NCBI RefSeq assembly: GCF_030867095.1
Contig: NC_081824.1
Location: 395,264,829 to 395,328,828, forward strand
Direction of reading: 5' to 3'
DNA: 64,000 nucleotides
Source: Alligator mississippiensis
Taxonomy: Eukaryota; Chordata; Crocodylia; Alligatoridae
Within the stretch, counting starts at the first letter, position 1. Every line of letters begins with the position of its first letter. Positions 11,371 to 23,500 of the stretch are shown here, in pieces. The translations under genes were made by a program, and so were the position numbers. The notes below the pieces were generated by a model, which was not told where the DNA came from, searched no databases, and saw nothing but the letters and a program-made list of their open reading frames with translations.

Positions 11371-14242
11371 GATCAAGTCAAGTAACTAACTTTTCTATGA
11401 GTAAAAAATAGCATGGGAGAGAGTGTAAGAAGGAGGCAAACAAAAAGCAGGCAAAAAGCAGCATGAGCAGGCAAACAAACATTTTATCAGGGCATAAAAA
11501 ACAGTTCTTTGAATATGAGAAGAAGAATTTACACTTGGTGTCACTCAAATTAATTGTAGACTTGGACTCATGACTCACCTTGCATGAGTGGCATGTACCA
11601 ATGGCATAGCAAATCTATATTTTGTTATGGTTTACAATCCTAAACTGGAAAATGGATAAAGTCTGGCAACAGCTTGCCACCCCACATGAAATAGTCTTAC
11701 ATAGTTAAACTGCATTTGCTTTTATTTCAGAAACTTGCTTGTCCTTGTTTAAGTGATGTCCTTGTAAAACAATTACAAAGCAAAAATAAACTGTTTCCCG
11801 TTAACCAAACAGATATAGCCCATGTGATGTGAAATTACTGAAAAGATGTGATTTGGGGAAATTACAGTTCCTTGCTTAGTATGTATTGTGTATGCCCTAC
11901 AGCCTTCCCTAACCAGTAGCTCCCAATTTCATTTAAATTGTAATGATTTCCTTAAAGGACAATTATGTTGCCCAAAAGCAATGCATGCATAATAATATCA
12001 TTTTGGCATGGTTCACAGTAGAAAGAGAGTAATAACTGTTTATTAATATGATAATTAACAGTTAATGCTTAGCAACCTAATTATATTGGTTAAATAACTT
12101 ACATTTTAGCCAAATTCTAGCAATAGGAATTCAAAAATAATAAAATGCTATGAATATCATAGTAAAGTCATAATTAAACTTTAAAGGGCTGTATTCTACT
12201 TTGTCTTGCACCAGATAGATTCTTGGGTTTTGCATGTTATGAATAAAAATGGCTTTAGGGCCACCCATGTTTTAAATGTATCTAGCCCATGTTAAAATTT
12301 GATGCATAGTCCAGGACATTCTCAGTACATGAGTAGGCTGTGCATACCTGAGTAAGTGTGTAGACAATCAATTAGTCCACATGAAAATACTGTATGTATG
12401 GAGACATTAGCCTCCTCCCCACTCTCCCACAACCAACTTCTCAAAATCCCAGTAAATGTAAGTGAGTGCATCTGAAGTCAAGAAAGTTAGACTAGCTCAT
12501 GCAAGTGGTGAATCTGGACTCATTTCATTATGATTTTTACATCAGTAGTACCCCAAATATTCTAGACACTAAACACATTTAGGAGGAGAAACAGTTCCTG
12601 ACCCTACTATTTATTTATACCCCAAAAAAGACTTGCTGGGATTTGAAAGATTTTAAAAGCTTAGGAAATAGTCTGTCAGTGAACCTAAATTAGGAAAGAA
12701 TTTGACCTGTTTTATTAAATATTATCACAATGGCTTCATTATTGGAACTGTTTTAAGGCTATCATCTCATAGTACCTATTACTGCTATTTAATACATTAA
12801 AAACTGAATTTGGAAGCAGGTCATGTTTTTCATCCTTCTAATCTTTTGGGAGAGACAGTCTCATAGTCACGCTTAAAAACCTCTGCCCAGCTACCATTCT
12901 AATCATCATCATGAACAACTCCATTCTTTCTGATATATAATTGAGGTAGTACAGTCTGGTACTGCAAATAAAGATTTCTCTGATGCCCAGGAACAGTCCA
13001 TGAACCTTTGAAGATGAAGACCAAGAATTTAATTCAGTATTGGAGCTGGGAGCAAGTGTCATTTGCAGAGTACTGTGTCATATTACCCTGTGTCACTTTG
13101 CTGGCAGGGAGATCCATACTTATATAAATGGAGCATTTTCTAGAACTTCACTGCCTTTACAAAGACCTCATAATAAGATTATATTAAAGGGAAAAAAGGG
13201 GTGATGAGGAACATAGGGCTTGACTCAAAACCCATTGAAATGAATTAGAGTCTTGCAGTTGACTTCAAAAGACTTTAGACCAGGTCCTGGCAGTGCAAAT
13301 ATCATGAAGGCCAAAGCTAAATTATAACTTCATAATGAGAATTTGAATTACAAAGAAGAGAACAGATTGACAAGGATTTCCCTTCCTCCCTCTTTCCCCT
13401 CTGCCCCTCTCCCTCTCCCTCCCCTTTTAGAAATACTATAAGGCAGTTTCATTTTCTTTAAAAAAAGAACAGGCAAGAAGAAATGCTGCATGATGTGATC
13501 TAATGTCATATTTGGAATAAAACCAAATATAAAATGGAAGTGTTTAATACAGTTTCTCTGTACCCCCCTATTTGGGGAAACTTAAAAAAGAAATGGATTA
13601 CTGGAAAACTAAAATGGCTGAATGTGCTCTGATATCTTTGAGCCAGCTATTTCAGGGTGATTCATTTATTGCATTAAGAACTATTAAGACAATATTTAAG
13701 ATCCCTGACTTTCCACTTTTTCTTTATTTCAGAATTAGAAATTTTGCTGCAGTGAGATCAATTAAATCCCATATTATTACAGAACTGCTGAAGTAAAAAG
13801 ACTTTTTTATTTTCCCATAACTCCTTCATAGGACCTGCAGGGAGATTACACAGAGCATTAGGAACTGGATTAAGACCAGAGGTGAAAAGGCTCACTAGTC
13901 TAAGAACAAGTACTTTAACTAAAATATTTTTTTTATGCACTGCACAGAATAATTATGGTTTTCCACACAACAGATTCAAGTGTTTATTCCCTGAAGGCTC
14001 AATATATTCTCATGCATTTGGGGGTAATCAATTCCATTGCACTGTGTTACCCCAGTTACCGTCACTCAACGTCAGCTCCTTCTTATGCAGAGCAGAGCCA
14101 AATAAAATTCAGTGACTCCATGCACATCAGGGCTTTCTTCCAAGGCCCTGAATTCCCAGACACAACTATACCAAGGAAAGGAAAAATAGAAGCTCTCATC
14201 TGCCAACCTTTTAGTAATACTACACTCAAAAATGAAGAAAGA
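11371..14242. other. Intergenic, mostly featureless
   Basis: AT-rich DNA with a C/T tract at 13380-13425 and the small palindromic remnant at 13.2 kb. No gene recognised. Could contain conserved non-coding elements, which I cannot judge without alignment. Confidence 0.55.
13205..13295. repeat. Short palindromic dispersed repeat remnant
   Basis: cccattgaaatgaatt and agttgacttcaaaagactttag form a weak inverted pair of the CCATTGACTTCAATGG kind that recurs in amniote genomes. Other traces are near 23936, 47243 and 53884. Confidence 0.3.
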
Positions 14243-14277
14243 TTTCTTTCTTTCTTTACTTCTTTCTTTCTTTCTTT
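14243..14277 (+). repeat. TTTC microsatellite
   Basis: Tandem TTTC units with one interruption (ttactt), at the 3' edge of the L2-like remnant. Confidence 0.9.
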
Positions 14278-14690
14278 GATTTATATGCTGTTCCCAGCAA
14301 AGGCTCAGGCTGCCTTACAGAATAACTTAAAACAGGAGAGTAACAAGAGAACCAAAAAAGGAAACAAGAATATCAGGATAAAATAGAGATGCCCTAAACA
14401 ACATCGCATCCTAGCTGTGTTTGTGCCTACCTAAAAAGGAAGATCTTTCATTGCTTCCAAAAGATGTCCAGGCTTGGGGTTCAGTGAGCCTCAGAGGGAG
14501 GGAGGTCCAGAGTTGAGGAGCAATGGCAGAGACCAACCTCTCACATGTTTTTTCTCCAAACAGACTTTGAGTACTGATGGTGCTTGCGGCAGGCTGCTTT
14601 TGACTGACCCTAGGTATCAGGATGAGGCATAAGGATGAAGGAGGTCCCTTAGGTATGTAAAGCACATACTATTTAAGTCTTGTCAGTCAA
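14278..14690 (-). mobile_element. L2-like LINE 3' region remnant
   Basis: Reverse-oriented 3' sequence. The left edge gatttatatgctgttccc then caaaggctcaggctgcctta is the L2-type 3' terminus reversed. Next comes the conserved untranslated stretch cctcagagggagggaggtcc and gaggagcaatggcagagacc, known from reptile and other amniote LINE tails. Confidence 0.5.
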
Positions 14691-14993
14691 AACTAACATC
14701 TTGATTGCACCTGGAAAGCTATTAGGAAATAAATCAGGTTAGCATATATAGTCTTCAGAGCAGTTACCTGGTCTATAAAGCACTAGGAAAAGGGAAAATT
14801 ACGCATGGAGTTATTCCTTTTGTTGTAATCCTCTCCTTGCTAATGTATAAATTTACAAATTTGTATTCTAGTTCTCTACTCTCTAATTTACTCTAGAAGT
14901 CTCTTTTAGGAAGGAAATAAAGGAGTGACTCATCATACATGTAGGCTTTACTCAAGTGAATAATGTATATCTTTAAAGCCCTCTGTGTCAGTA

Positions 14994-15470
14994 GCGTAAC
15001 TAGGACAGAGTGAGTGGGGCACCAGCCTGGGGTCAGGAAGCACCAATATGAACACCTCCCCCACCAGATCTTTGCCATATCAGGGCAGCCCTACACAGCC
15101 CCTCCCTGGCCCTAGAAACCCTGTGCAGTCCCATGCCCCATAGGGTATCTGGATGGCAGAAGATGTGGTGGAAGATGCAACCCTGCCCCAAAAGGCTTTG
15201 CTATGAGAGAGACAACCCTGCTTCCAGAAGTGTGAGAGGACACCAGAAGCAGCCCTTAGAGATCCTATGCCACTGCTTGCATTTCAGCAGCAGCAGCACA
15301 CGCTTGTGCTGTTTCGGCAGCAGCAGCACCAGTTGTGGTGTTCAAGTAAAGCAAAGAGAAAGCCCAACAGGTAAAAATCTTCTCTCTCTTCCCTTTCACA
15401 CTTCTCCCATGGTCCCCTGTGGTCAGCATTCTACTTTCACCCTCTGCCCCACATTCCCCAGGCACTGAAA
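14994..15470. mobile_element. hAT-like element fragment with CAG-rich core
   Basis: Starts cagtagcgtaactagg, the terminus type shared with 29930-30095 and 26341. It contains GCA-triplet-rich sequence (15285-15345), as does the 26-kb copy. The right terminus is not clear. Confidence 0.4.
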
Positions 15471-15651
15471 ATGCTTATTAAGCCTCTGCTCTGTGTTATA
15501 ACAAACATAAAAGAACAGGTATTGTTATTTGTAGAACATAGATAGACCATGTACCTCAATGTACAGAAAAAGGAAGATAGTAGGTGTCATATAACATATA
15601 CCATCCAAGTTAGATGCAAAAGCCCAGATACTATTCTGCCTCTATGGCCAT

Positions 15652-16130
15652 GTCCAGATGAGTGAGGACATTTGGATCCCTAGGGACAACTATCAACAGG
15701 ACACCTTGTGCCACTGCTAGTTGTCCGTGGAAAATGTCCATGCCCTGTGCCCTCTGGCAAGTGGCAGGTTCCCTTAGGTGGGTTAGGGGAGGCTAGGGCA
15801 CAGTTGCTTACCTTGGGTCCTGGGGGCCAAGGAAGCTGTAGCCTCATCACTCCTACAGCTTGAAACCAGGCCAGCAGCTGGAGCATGGCTTTAGCTGGCC
15901 AAACTCTGGTTTTGCATGCGCTCTCCCTGAATGCACTACTGCACTTTTTTTCTTCATGGCCTTTTTTACCCCTGGATCTCTAGGGGTCAGAAAAGCCCAC
16001 CCCCACCCCCCCGGCCTAACTGCAAGGTAGCAGTGTGGTAAAAGCCTGAATGTAGGGTCACGGTGGGGCACCCAGTGCATGACTACCAGCAACAGTTGCT
16101 TTTAATTGACTTCCCACACGTCAGCACCTG
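15652..16130. mobile_element. Short dispersed element, family shared with 29565-29890
   Basis: tggccatgtccagatgag opens it; it contains a near-palindrome ccctggatctctagggg and the string ccagctaaagccatgctccagct when reversed. These align with the 29.6-kb copy in opposite orientation. No coding capacity. End coordinates are approximate. Confidence 0.45.
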
Positions 16131-16194
16131 GGGTAGGTGAGGGCTTCTGATGCCAGTGCACTGCTGGTACTGCCCTTGCTATGGTATTGGGTCA

Positions 16195-16300
16195 CTGACT
16201 TAGGAAATCAGATACCTAGTTTCAAAGTCATGCTCAACCTCATTCCAGGAAAGTGCCCTAACTACTAGACTCTGGGCAAGACAGGGTAGAGAGTGTTCTC
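16195..16300. repeat. Remnant of the tRNA-like repeat
   Basis: cagatacctagtttcaaagtc and aagtgccctaactactagactctgggc follow the same reversed tRNA-like pattern as the 48-kb sequence. Confidence 0.3.
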
Positions 16301-16601
16301 CATTCTTTCTGGTGAAATAGTAGCCACCAGACCTTTACACTAAAGTCAGTGGTGCTGCTAGTTAGAGGTAATGATTTAGGTGAAAACCTGAGTGAGCTGG
16401 ATCCTGACAAGATTGAAGCACATAATGCTGCTCAATGACATAATGGGAGAGTTACACACCTCCTACTCCTGAGCAAAGGTACATATTTTTATGTCTGGTG
16501 GTTAAATTTTAGCTATCTAGTGAGTGAAATAAGACATGGGCAAAATATTGAAGGGCACATCAATTAACACACCAATACATTAGATTAAATTTAAGTCACA
16601 A

Positions 16602-17960
16602 AGGGCACATACAGGCATTACATTTAGATTGACCACTGTTAGGTTGATCCAAATGCCCAATTGTACATGCATGCAGAGGGTTTAAAGTGCCCCCCAAAAT
16701 GGTGTACCTGATCTAAGTTAGTTCATCGGATTAGCTGCGCTAATTTACATCAAGATTGGGTTAACCAAGAAATGGGCAATTATTTGGGCTGGAGGGCCTA
16801 AACTTTGTCCCCCTTTCTCCCTGTACCCCTCCCCCCCTCTCCACGTAGGAACAGGAAGAGGAACATGTAGTGCTGCGCTGTGTTCCTGTATGTCACTCTG
16901 GGGAACATACTGGGGTCTTGGGGTAGGGGAGGGGGTGCAGAAAGAAGTGGGGAACACAGCACAGCACCAGCAAAGCAGGGCTGTGATAACCCATGGCTCC
17001 TGGCTTCATTCTCCCTGAACTGCCTCTCCTGCCCTGGGTCCCCAGCACACAGCCGGGTCAGGAAGGAGCAATGCCAGCTGTGCTCATGTTGCCTGAGGCA
17101 GCGTGTGGGAACATAGTGTGGCATTGGCCCTGCCTGATTACATGCAAGGGGCTCAGGACAGGGGAGGTGGGGCGGGGAAAAGGGAGCTGTGGGTTATCTG
17201 GGCCTGGCCAGGTCAGTGCTGTTCTGTGTTCCCCCTTCCTCCTGCACCACCACCCCACAAATCCCCAGCTGCAGTTGGCCTGGGCTGGTGCTACTCTGTT
17301 CCTGCACATCATCTTAGGCCACATGGGTGCAGCTGGCACAGTTCTTGCCCAACCCAGCTGTGTACTGGAGATGTGGGGTTGGACAGGAGCCATGCCAGGG
17401 TCAGGCAGGAGCTAGGCCAGCCGCTCCAGCTACACCCATGTGGCACAGCCTGAAGTAGCTCATGGGAACACAGCAGCACTGTGTTAGCAATGCCTGTGCC
17501 TCTACCAGGCCTCCGCCTGGCAGAGCCCATATTACCTGTGGTTCCTGGCTAGGGTAACCACCTTTTCAAAATGGAGCCATATTTTGCACACCCCTGGGTT
17601 AACCCAATCTCATAAATGCCTGTACACATTTGCAGGGTAACCTTGGGGTTAGGAAAGCCCATTTACTTGTCCCAGCCCCTCGGGCTGTGCTATTCCTACC
17701 CCCAACCCTGACCGGGCTATTTTTAGCCCCCCAATCTGCTGCCAACTGGGCAAAACCCCCATCCTTCACCATTCAACCTGCTCCAGAGATCTGTCAGCCT
17801 CCCTCCTGCCCCTTCCCCTACCCTGAGCTACTTACATCAGGCTCCCCATGTGGCTCCCAGCAGCAGCAAACCACTGTATGCACTGCTTTCAATCCAGATC
17901 TAGGTGGCTTAAAGTAAGCTGCCTAGACCTAGAATGAGTGCAGTGAATGCCTGTTTTCAC
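16602..17960. mobile_element. Composite of related non-autonomous elements with GC-rich core
   Basis: The ends tacaggcattacatttagattg (about 16612) and the reverse of 17590-17625 (tgtacaggcatttatgagattggg, split by substitutions) are inverted. The part 16602-16760 and the part 17640-17900 match 40080-40275 and 39785-40080 respectively, all reversed. A GC-rich core (16800-17560) contains inverted and direct repeats of its own. Boundaries are uncertain because several elements are nested. Confidence 0.45.
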
Positions 17961-19445
17961 CCTGAGTAAAAGCGATAAGTAAAATGAATTTTCATGATTT
18001 GATTTTTAATTGAGCCTCCCTTCTCATTATAAAGTGGGGAGTTTCCCAGCTATAAATTTAAATATCACCCTTATAAATTCAATCAGGACCAAATTTGATG
18101 ATGTATAGGAAAAAACAAACTATACAATCAAAAAACACAAAGAAGGAAAGAAGAAGCCACAACATGACCTGGAAAAGTGGGCTATAGTCAGTGAGAAAAG
18201 CCAATTAGTATAATACAGAAAGAAATAAAGAAAAGTAAACATTGGGAAGAGACATCTGGAAAGCAGCAAATCCAAGAAAGATCTAGAGGGAATAGTAAGT
18301 AGCAAACTAGTTAAGAGACCAAAATGCAACATCATTGTGAAACGGAAATAAGCTGTTTATTTCTCATATGTATATAAAGACATCCCATTTAAACTTGGGA
18401 ACTAACATAGCTACTCTTTAGAGGTGTCTAAATGTTTTGGGGAAGTTTTAATTGTTGTATTTAACACAATATTAAAACACAATTAAAAATTCTCAAGTTT
18501 TACAAAGAGAGCCAACGAAACTGATGTAAGTTTAAAGGGGAAAAAGTCTCTCAGGGTAGGAATGAATCCAGTTTATAAATGAGCAGAGCTGTTAAAAATA
18601 ATGTGACAGCCTTTTTATAAAATGCATTCTAAATAAATTTGATTTTTTTTTTCAAAATTTGACATGATGAAAATGTCTTTGCCATTTCCATTTTTCCAGT
18701 TTTCCACCAGCTTTATAAATTAGTTTAAGACGTGTGTTTTCAGCCTGTCTTCTTTTTATGTTATCTGTCTCTTGATAAAACCATAGTCTTCATTATGCTA
18801 TATGTGATGAGAGATGGCAGATATCGCATCACAGACAGATGTTTGTAGAATAACATGAAGTGAATGTCACTGCAACACACAGACACCATGTATTGATTAA
18901 GCACCACAATGTAAGGGTCACAAAACAATATCAGGGCAGTAGATCAAGATTGTGTGGCTCTAAAATCATCTTCTGTCTTTGCATCTCTTCTCTTCCAATT
19001 CCATCACTGAGTGGTGGCGAAGATTCTTGTAATTTCACTGGTTTTGTTCAGATATATAATATGCTGGCTCTCTAATAGCAAAAAGGATTGTTACTGTCCC
19101 ATGATGAGCACTGCTCATTCTATCCACTACAATCAAACTTTCCAAGACTCTTGAAGAGCTACATACGTAAGAGCCTCACAGAAACAGAACTTGAGTATAT
19201 CTTTAACTTCTTGAGGCTTAGATTTGTTTGCCATACACTACAATGGAAGTTATTTATTCATACACTTAGAAAATAGTTGAGCAAGGTCCAGTAACCAGTA
19301 ACCAAGGAAGAAAAAAGTTAGCTTAGCTATTAAAGAAACATTCCTAAAAGCATAACAAGAGAAGAGCTAAATGTATCTGCATCATTAAACAGAGACAACT
19401 GCATTCTGTTCAGTTGAATGGTCCCGATTTACACCAGGCTGAACT
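17961..19445. other. Intergenic, nothing recognised
   Basis: AT-rich sequence without recognisable gene or repeat. Confidence 0.6.
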
Positions 19446-19699
19446 TGGCTCTGAGGCCAGATACAGACATTACACATAATCTGGTCTAAGTAATTGGAAA
19501 TCAGTCTAAACCTGTAACTGTACAGAAGTTTGGCTCACATAGACTGGTCTAAAAATGGTGGAACCCTGTCTCAGTTAGACCTAGTTCAGTGTACAGGGTG
19601 CAGTGGGTGGCCCTATGAGGGATGTCCAGCTGCTGGCTTGGGGATCTGAAGGCATGTGACATGGTGACCAGCTGCCACATCATGTCAAGGCAAACGTGT

Positions 19700-19838
19700 G
19701 ATGTCCCACGATCCTGTTTTTTTCTGATTTAAAAAATTCCCCAATTTGTGGTTTAAAAAAAGTAACCCCAAATCCATATTTTTCCATGAGCAAAATGAAA
19801 CTCCACTATATATATAGTAGCCACTATGTATGTATATA

Positions 19839-19925
<87 letters not shown>

Positions 19926-20031
19926 GTGTTTCATTTTAATCATGGAAAAATGTGGATTTTGGGTTACTTTTTCTAAACCACAAATTGAGGATTTTCTAAA
20001 ATCAGAGTAAACCAGTATCCCTGGATGTCCT
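19700..20031. repeat. Foldback element: about 115-bp inverted arms around a TG/TA microsatellite
   Basis: Left arm about 19701-19818 and right arm about 19918-20031 are inverted copies. Shared strings include caatttgtggttta, aaaagtaaccc, atttttccatga and aaatgaaac. The middle is a TG run (about 19840-19860) then a TA run (19861-19921). It looks like a foldback MITE whose centre has expanded as a microsatellite. Confidence 0.75.
19840..19921 (+). repeat. TG then TA dinucleotide microsatellite
   Basis: About ten TG units followed by about thirty TA units, at the centre of the foldback element. Confidence 0.95.
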
Positions 20032-20211
20032 GCAGCCTCTGGCAAGAGTTGCAAAGGGCAACAAGCAGGACATGCTGCAGCTCATGGGTCTCTGCTTGGG
20101 CACGGGCAGTGGAATGCCATGGCAGGATGCGGGTAGGCTGGGACATGGAGGTACATGGAAGTCATGATAGTGCTTACTCTGTGGCTCTGTTGGAAGTCTA
20201 GGGCTGAGCAC

Positions 20212-20233
20212 GGGGGGGGGGGGGGGGGGGGGG
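20212..20233 (+). repeat. G homopolymer (22 nt)
   Basis: Uninterrupted run of 22 G in the sequence as given; its length is likely unstable and may be a sequencing estimate. Confidence 0.9.
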
Positions 20234-20535
20234 AATCTACAGTGATGTGGCAGAGGGTCAGGGGCATGCTTGCCTGTGCCCAACAGTTAATCAGGGATGG
20301 CCCAGGTGCTTGGTAGAGCTTGGCAGTCTCCGGCATCTCAGGGAGCCCAGGGGACCTAGTGGGAGGCATGCAGGAGCACCCCCAACTTGCTGGCCTTGAC
20401 TAATGCAGGCAACCCCCAACCACCACCACCAAAGGGTGACTGTGTGTTCTGTTTGCTACCAATCTAAACTTGGCTGCTTACAGGAAAACTGTGTAACTTA
20501 GATTGATTCCACCATGGGCTTTTTTAATGTCTGTA

Positions 20536-23500
20536 CCTAGACTCCGAGTAATTAGTCAGTGAAAAAGATGCCGTAGCAAACTGCCTAAAGCACTAATACC
20601 ACAGATACTCCAGAAAGAAAACATAAGATTAATGTTATAAAGCTAAGGTAAATAGTTCTTCTAAAGGAAGTACCTCCTCACCTTCCCTGTAAGAGTAAAG
20701 ATAATAAAAAGATTGTATCAAGTATAGAAAGAAAATACCTGGAGCAAAGCAGCTATTTAGTATTTAGTGGTAATAACTACATACCAAGATGGACAGATAC
20801 ATTTGATTGCCACCTGATAAATCTATATGGAGTTATGGTAATAAATGGCACTTGTATCAGTTCCCAAACATAAGACTAAAACCTGCCTTTGGCTGTATAT
20901 GGGATACTCTTGTTGATGTCAATATGTGACACAGGTATCCAGCCAAGGCAGAACTTGGCCTACAATAAATGCATCTTTGGAAGCCAGTCAAGGTTGGGTG
21001 GGAAGAAATGGGAGGTTTGGAGGAAACGGACTGGAATGTAAGGGAAATAATGATTTCTCGCTCAATTAAGTTACAAGAGCTATCCTATTACATATCAATT
21101 AAATGTATATTTAAAACATGTAATTGAAAATGTTACTAAAATATGGAAATTGCTCTCAAAGTAGGGAAATTCATTTTGTCCTACCTTGCATTTCCATTGC
21201 TGTAACTTAGCAAATGGGGCATGAAATGATTTAAATGGTTTTGCCAGTTTTTTGTAATGCTAACATAAAATCAAAGTATCGTGATTTTATAAAAAGAACA
21301 TGTGAAAGAAATGTTGAAAAAATGTTTTTACCATAAAAACAAAAAGACAAGTTCTGCATCCACCAACATACAAAATCCATAATGAGCAACATTGGGTAGT
21401 TTGGATATGATTCCTTTAGCTCCATCATTAGATATTAGGCTATTATACAGAGAGGTAGTTGGTTAGCTGTGTTGGAAATCAGACAGAAGGTAGGGCAAGG
21501 TGGCACCACAAGCTATTATACAGTGTCACAAGTGTACATGCTGATTAGCAGAGCAGAAAAAATGGGCTTTAATTCTGGCCCTGCTGAATCACTGTGGAGT
21601 TATTCAAATTCAAAACTTACAGTGGAGCCAAGGTTTTAGCCTTGCTTCTGGTCTATAGGATACTGCAGGAGAGTGGTTAAATTGCTTTGCCCTAGATCAC
21701 TATGTTTAAGTTTGAGCTCTAGAGCTGTGCTGAAGGCCAACCCCATTGACCTTTCATTTGGACAATGTAGTTGAAGATGGTTGAAGGCAATGCTTGCTAT
21801 ATCACCTCCATGCAGTGGGAGCACTGCATGCCTTTGCCATGACAGCTCAATGAACTACCCAGACTTAGGTAGAATTTCGATCCCACTAAATTAATCTGAA
21901 GCCCCTGTTTACATTGGCAGTTTATATTGTACATTGCAATGTTTCTCCTTTTTGGATTGTTTTCCTCATTTTGTTTTTACTCAGAGTTCATTAAACCAGA
22001 TTGGAACTGAGGTGATTGATGGAAAGACTATGAAAAGGTTAAGTTTGAAGGAAGGGGTTAATGTGATACAAGACAGGGGCATTACATGACAAACATATTG
22101 GGCACCATAGAAAGATGTACAGATACATTTCCTTCAAGACTATGCAAGAGTGGTGGGAGAAAGATAAGATAAAGAAGATGAAGGTAAAGACAAGTGTTTG
22201 CAAGCCTTAAGTGAAGGGAGAGAGAGAAGAATTTCATAGAAGCCAGGAGACTGATAGATCAGAAGGGAGGAGATGAGAAAGTACTCAATACTAATCTACA
22301 TTACAAGTGCTTAGCTTGTTCAACTTTAAAGGCAAATCCTTTAGTAGAAACACAGCTTAAATTGCTGAAGTTCTTTTGCCAACATAGGTTGACCAACTGA
22401 AAAACTACATGAGGTATAGCAACAGAAGAGTAAATATAAATATCATCTATATGAGTAAGGTATTTTTCTGTAAACAAACAGAACTGAAAAGGTTAAAAGG
22501 CTTTGGAAATATTTATCCACTAATTCCATTTTGAACGGAGAACACGTTTTCAAAAGGGACTAATTCATTCATTATATATACACACACGCATATATTTACA
22601 CAAGCAATATATAAATCTAGACCTTTAAATAGTGAATTCAATACAAATATTTTAAAATCATATTTTTAAAATGTCGCCATGGCTGTGACAAATCATTTTG
22701 GGGTAGCATTGTTGAATCTTTTTGTTCCTTTTCTATCTTTGAGTTCTATTCAGCAGAACGATCTATGGTCTTACATGGTGCATAAGCACATGAAGGTCAT
22801 GGATTTGGAATCCACACCTGGCTGAACTACTCAGCAGAAATGCAGCTGGGCTGTGGAAACCAATTTTGCAAAATTCAGCAGGTGTCACCAGTATGGAGCT
22901 GCCAGGGAATTTGATTATACTTATACTGTTTTCTTTAATTCCTCTCCCCTTTGCACCGCTGATTTCAGTAGGCTAAAGAAGTAGCATTCCATAATGGTGG
23001 AAACTTAACAAGAAAATGAAGTCAGTGTTCTGGATTAATGCCCTCCAAAGTCATAAATTACTAACTGGGTACTCAGAACTGTTTTCTAAGTACCTTTCCA
23101 ATCACCAAGGAGTCCTTCAGTATGTCAGCAAGGATTGAATGACCCCAAACAACATTTTAATAATGCTTACCATTACCTTCCTGTTAGTGCATTCAGATTT
23201 TTTGAGTAGAAAGTTACCACCAATCAGCTTTGAATAATTCTCCCTGCTTATAGGGATGCCAGTCAAACTGACATTATTTGGGGTCATTTTATAATTATGA
23301 GGATTTATAATTCAAAATATTGGGTGTCTACACACGTATGGCTGTAACAGAAGGTGGTGGCGGTCACGATGATGATGGTGGTGGTAGCAGTGATGATTTA
23401 GTATTGGTTTATGATCATCATTATGCTTAACCCGATTTGGTTCTATGCCAACGAACACAAATCAAGGCAGCCCTTTCTGTAGGTAAATTTGGTATCTTTT

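Larger units (their letters stand above)
19446..20535. mobile_element. TIR DNA transposon related to the 43-kb element, with an insertion
   Basis: The left part (ggccagatacagacattacacataatctggtct, then taaacctgtaac and aaaaatgg) aligns with the first 150 bp of the 43163 element. The right end aatgtctgtacctaga matches its other terminus. A foldback element with a TA microsatellite (19700-20031) and a G run (20212-20233) lie inside, so this copy is composite. Confidence 0.55.

Noticed and set aside
13955..14386. A 143-codon plus-strand frame
   Set aside because: It ends inside a TTTC microsatellite and an L2-like repeat tail; no family resemblance.
16798..17530. Several overlapping frames of 70-140 codons
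   Set aside because: GC-rich core of a non-autonomous repeat; frames are open on both strands at once and include internal sub-repeats.
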